Shown here in pieces: positions 61,246 through 64,000 of a stretch of DNA of 64,000 nt (the stretch's first letter is position 1; each line of letters starts with the position of its first letter). The notes below the pieces were generated by a model, which had not been told where the DNA came from, did no database searches, and was given only the letters and a program-made list of their open reading frames with translations. The position numbers were made by a program, and so were the translations under genes. Source of the stretch: Deinococcus roseus (GTDB taxonomy: Bacteria; Deinococcota; Deinococci; Deinococcales; Deinococcaceae); contig NZ_BMOD01000003.1 of the NCBI RefSeq assembly GCF_014646895.1, positions 62,001 through 126,000 on the forward strand. The letters run 5' to 3'.

Positions 61246-61589
61246 GCTTCCTCCAATTCAAGCTGGTCGAGTTCCAGTTCCTCGCCAGAAAACAGTTGCA
61301 CGATGGGGGCGTCGCAGATCGGACAGCGGATGCCTTTTGCCAGGTTCAGGGTCACCTGCTGGTGGCTGGGGCACTGCCCCACAGCCTGCACCTGCTCGAC
61401 ATGCAGCAAAGAACCTTCCAGCAAGGTGCCCTGGGTCGCTTCAGGGTAGGCAAATTGCAGGGCTTCCGGGACCACACTGCTCAGCACCCCGATGCGCACC
61501 GTGACGCTTTTCACCCGCTGGCCGGGGTGTTCCTGCAGCACCCCGCTGACCTGTTCGAGCAGGGCGAGGGCAATGCTGGCTTCATGCAT
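61242..61589 (-). CDS. hypA: hydrogenase maturation factor HypA
   Basis: A 115-residue nickel chaperone. It opens MHEASIALALLEQV with the nickel-binding His2. The zinc-site loop has CPSH and CPIC instead of two CxxC pairs, so one Cys ligand is replaced by His. A Glu-rich acidic tail follows. It overlaps both neighbours by a few bases (hupE upstream, hypB downstream), so the operon is tightly translated. It passes nickel to HypB or UreE. Confidence 0.9.
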   Translation of the reverse strand: MHEASIALALLEQVSGVLQEHPGQRVKSVTVRIGVLSSVVPEALQFAYPEATQGTLLEGSLLHVEQVQAVGQCPSHQQVTLNLAKGIRCPICDAPIVQLFSGEELELDQLELEEA

Positions 61590-62158
61590 CAGGCGAACAT
61601 CAGTGAAAGGCCGCCTAGCAACACACCCAGTCCGGTGTAACGCAGGGTCTGGGCAGGCAGAAGGCGTTTCAGCAGCAGGCTGACTGCAAGGCCAGAGAGG
61701 TGCAGCCCGGCGGTGGCCAGCACGAAGCCCAGTGCGTATTGCAGACCTGTTGCAGTGGCGGGCATTTCTGCACCGTGGGCATGCCCATGGAACACAGCAA
61801 ACAGGCCCACCAGGGCCATGCTGGACATCAGGGAAAACCGTGCTTGCAGCAGGATCAGCAGGCCCAGCAACAGCACCGAGGCCAGAATGCCGGTTTCCAC
61901 GAAAGGCAAAGCCATGCCCAGCATGCCCAGCACGCCTCCCAGCAGCATCAGAAGCACAAAGGTGGCAGGCACAGCCCAGACGGCTTTTCCTTTCAACTGG
62001 GTGGCCCAGATGCCCACAGCAACCATGGCCAGCAGGTGATCCAGTCCGGTCAGGGGATGTGAGAAGCCCTGCATAAAGCTGCTTGTGCTGGAAATTCCGG
62101 TGTGTGCTGCAGAAAATCCCATAATTCCAAGGGTGAGAAGGGCAATTTTTTGCTTCAT
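61589..62158 (-). CDS. hupE: HupE/UreJ family nickel permease
   Basis: A 189-residue membrane protein with a signal-like N-terminus (KIALLTLGIMGFSAAHTG) and about six membrane helices. The family motifs are HPLTGLDHLLAMVAVG and FHGHAHGAE, whose His residues line the nickel path. AGGAGGAACGTGAC precedes the ATG at 62158. It is the first gene of the nickel operon and would import nickel for HypA, HypB and UreE. A longer upstream frame is rejected because it lacks a ribosome site. Confidence 0.88.
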   Translation of the reverse strand: MKQKIALLTLGIMGFSAAHTGISSTSSFMQGFSHPLTGLDHLLAMVAVGIWATQLKGKAVWAVPATFVLLMLLGGVLGMLGMALPFVETGILASVLLLGLLILLQARFSLMSSMALVGLFAVFHGHAHGAEMPATATGLQYALGFVLATAGLHLSGLAVSLLLKRLLPAQTLRYTGLGVLLGGLSLMFA

Positions 62159-62545
62159 GTCACGTTCCTCCTGGCCCAGAGTGCACTTTTTCAGTGACAG
62201 CCGGTTGGTAGCAGTGTATCGGAAAATGCCCCTGAGGGATAGGGAAAGGCTGGACGACCAGGGAGTGAGAGGGGTCTGCTGTGGCTGCAAGGATGGGGAT
62301 AGGGTTTAATAATTGACAAGTTTCATCAACTATTGTAGGATCAACCCTGACGAGCACCCAGGATTTCCAACCCTGTAAACACTGAAAACGTTGCACTTCA
62401 CTTCATTGCCCTCCTGACGAAAGGGCAGAGCCCACCTTTCTTTCGCAACCAGAACACCCGCCCTGACCACCCAAACGTTTGCCGAGGCGTTTCTGAAGGT
62501 GCAGTGGTCCTGTTCTGTGTGAAATCCGATTCAAGGAGACTCTTC
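62159..62545. other. 387-base divergent control region
   Basis: It drives hupE leftward and the LLM monooxygenase rightward. It contains the near-consensus promoter at 62313-62341 and an approximately 200-base leader of the monooxygenase with a short GCCCT/AGGGC stem. No known riboswitch class is recognisable. Confidence 0.5.
62313..62341 (+). promoter_or_regulatory. promoter of the LLM monooxygenase
   Basis: TTGACA (62313-62318) and TAGGAT (62336-62341) with exactly 17 bases between them. AGTT and AACT in the spacer form a small inverted repeat that could be an operator. Confidence 0.7.
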
Positions 62546-63928
62546 ATGTCACACCATACCCCCTCAGACAGCAAAAAACAGATCAAGCTGGGCGCATTCC
62601 TGATGACCGATGGACACCACATCGCTGCCTGGAGGCACCCAGAAGCCAACCCATATGCCCATGTCAGCTTCGAGCACTTCAAGGAACTGGCCCAGAAGGC
62701 AGAAGCGGCCAGATTTGACACCATTTTCTTTGCAGATTCTGCTGCCGCCTGGATCGACGACGATGGCGTGTTCAGCCACACCTCCAGAGGGGCACACTTT
62801 GAACCCCTCACGTTGCTTTCTGCGCTTGCAACTGTGACCAGCAACATCGGACTGATTGCCACCCAGACCACCACCTACAACGAGCCCTACCACCTGGCCC
62901 GCAAATTTGCCTCGCTGGACCAGATCAGCGGCGGGCGTGCAGGCTGGAACCTGGTGACTTCCGCCAATGGCCGCGAAGCCTTCAACTTCAACCGGGACAG
63001 CCACGTGGTTTTTGAAGAACGCTATGACCGCGCCCATGAATTTGCTGAAGTGGTCACGGGCCTGTGGGACAGCTGGGAAGATGACGCCTTCATCCGGGAC
63101 AAAGAGAGCGGCGTGTTCTCCGATCCAGAGAAAGCCCATGTGCTGGGACACGTGGGCAAGCACTTCAAGGTCCGGGGTCCCCTCAATGTGGCCCGCTCTC
63201 CCCAGGGCCGCCCGGTGATCGTGCAGGCCGGATCTTCTGAAGAAGGCAAGGAACTGGCAGCCGCCACCGCAGAAGTGGTGTTCACCGCCCAGCAGACCCT
63301 CAAAGATGCCCAGAATTTTTACAACGACCTCAAAGGCCGCCTTGCAAAATATGGCCGCTCTGAAGACGACCTCAAGATCATGCCTGGTGTGTTGCCTTAT
63401 GTTGGACGCACCGCCCAGGAAGCCCGCGACAAATTCGACCTGATCCAGTCTCTGGTGCTGCCCAAATTGGGCCTCTCCCAGCTTTCCAGCCTGCTGGGTT
63501 TCGACCTGAGCGGTTACGATGTGGAGGGTCCCGTTCCAGAATTGCCCCTCACCAACAACAACCGCAGCCGTCAGGCTTTGCTGGTGGAGCAGGCCAGACG
63601 CGACAACCTCACCATCCGTGACCTCTACCTTTCCGTCACGGGAGGACGCGGTCACTGGCAATTGATCGGCACCCCCGAACAGATTGCAGACGAACTGGAA
63701 GAACGCTTCCTGAACCGTGGCGCAGACGGCTTCAACGTGATGGGTCCGGTCTTGCCTGCTGGTCTCGATGACTTCATCGAACTGGTGGTTCCCGAACTGC
63801 GCCGCAGGGGCCTGTTCCGCCATGAATACGAGGGCAAGACCCTGCGTGAAAACCTGGGCCTCAAACGCCCCGAGAACACCTTCCGAATCAAAGCCAGACA
63901 GAACAGGGAACCCGTGCTGGTCAAATAA
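62546..63928 (+). CDS. LLM class flavin-dependent monooxygenase (NtaA/SnaA/DszA-like)
   Basis: A 460-residue flavin monooxygenase of the nitrilotriacetate-monooxygenase branch. Recognisable are KLGAFLMTDGHHIAAWRHPE near the N-terminus, TFFADSAAA-like FDTIFFADSAAAWIDDD, the ISGGRAGWNLVTSANGREAF core and the later RPVIVQAGSSEEGKELAA. These enzymes oxidise small C-N or C-S compounds with reduced flavin from a partner reductase, which is not in the window. AAGGAG precedes the ATG. A near-consensus promoter and strong terminator mark it as a single-gene unit. Confidence 0.9.
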   Translation: MSHHTPSDSKKQIKLGAFLMTDGHHIAAWRHPEANPYAHVSFEHFKELAQKAEAARFDTIFFADSAAAWIDDDGVFSHTSRGAHFEPLTLLSALATVTSNIGLIATQTTTYNEPYHLARKFASLDQISGGRAGWNLVTSANGREAFNFNRDSHVVFEERYDRAHEFAEVVTGLWDSWEDDAFIRDKESGVFSDPEKAHVLGHVGKHFKVRGPLNVARSPQGRPVIVQAGSSEEGKELAAATAEVVFTAQQTLKDAQNFYNDLKGRLAKYGRSEDDLKIMPGVLPYVGRTAQEARDKFDLIQSLVLPKLGLSQLSSLLGFDLSGYDVEGPVPELPLTNNNRSRQALLVEQARRDNLTIRDLYLSVTGGRGHWQLIGTPEQIADELEERFLNRGADGFNVMGPVLPAGLDDFIELVVPELRRRGLFRHEYEGKTLRENLGLKRPENTFRIKARQNREPVLVK

Positions 63929-63948
63929 TGCCTCTGTGGGGGAGGAGC

Positions 63949-63978
63949 AAAAAGCGCCGGAATGTTCCGGCGCTTTTT
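63949..63978 (+). terminator. strong terminator after the LLM monooxygenase
   Basis: AAAAAGCGCCGGAA and its exact complement make a 14-bp stem with a 2-base loop, ending in TTTTTGC. Confidence 0.9.
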
Positions 63979-64000
63979 GCGGTGGGGGTTTTGCAGTGTT

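Overview
The window reads as part of a Deinococcus-type replicon, most likely a megaplasmid or secondary chromosome. This is inference. It rests on an iteron-controlled RepA replication module, on several genes whose start codon lies 6-8 bases after a TANNNT -10 box (the leaderless layout known from Deinococcus), and on a moderately GC-rich accessory gene mix. No rRNA, tRNA, CRISPR array, intact transposase or parAB pair was seen.

Layout. 1-3154: a phytanoyl-CoA-dioxygenase-like enzyme, an AraC regulator and a PrsW-type membrane protease, all on the minus strand. 3155-5900: the replication origin, with repA on the minus strand preceded by 13 same-orientation iterons and a perfect DnaA box; a 14th, inverted iteron and several palindromes lie beyond the end of repA. 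6013-15508: carbohydrate genes (AraC regulator; ThuA, two Gfo/Idh oxidoreductases and a sugar-phosphate isomerase; M29 aminopeptidase; TetR regulator; a secreted NTF2-like protein followed by a GH13 amylase with palindromic operators). 15525-18983: a class A penicillin-binding protein and an alpha/beta hydrolase. 19000-27640: a type I restriction-modification island (hsdM, hsdS, hsdR and a YgjP-type metalloprotease) with an insertion between hsdS and hsdR that carries a DUF559 nuclease-like gene bracketed by repeats and a pRiA4b-ORF3 family gene; a decayed tail of the latter family also lies just upstream of hsdM.

27827-32008: a diguanylate cyclase with an N-terminal frameshift and a large lipoprotein amylase with three starch-binding modules. 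32460-36153: a hypothetical gene, a WYL regulator, a 53-residue secreted-peptide gene, and the remains of a sugar-acid catabolic cluster (SDR pseudogene, intact FAH-family hydrolase, GDSL-hydrolase remnant). 36160-42968: TPR regulator-like protein, thioredoxin, aminoglycoside-phosphotransferase-like protein, HrpB helicase, ankyrin fragment and ACT protein. 43349-48607: two MarR/VOC-dioxygenase units with an MhqD-like esterase and a quinone-oxidoreductase-like dehydrogenase, which together look like a quinone or electrophile defence set. 48670-54897: an inositol-monophosphatase family enzyme, a small peptide carrying a lasso-leader-like signature, and a 1686-residue beta-helix lipoprotein with three internal repeats. 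55286-60066: HEAT-repeat membrane protein, GT2 glycosyltransferase and a PAS/HD-GYP phosphodiesterase, probably exopolysaccharide output under c-di-GMP control. 60069-62158: a nickel-handling operon (HupE/UreJ, HypA, HypB, UreE) without its target enzyme. 62546-63928: an LLM flavin monooxygenase with a near-consensus promoter and a strong terminator.

The best leads for something undescribed are the repeat-bracketed DUF559 gene and pRiA4b-ORF3 gene inside the type I R-M island, the two small peptide genes (34326-34487 and 49609-49764), and the compact nickel chaperone operon that mixes hydrogenase-type and urease-type factors.
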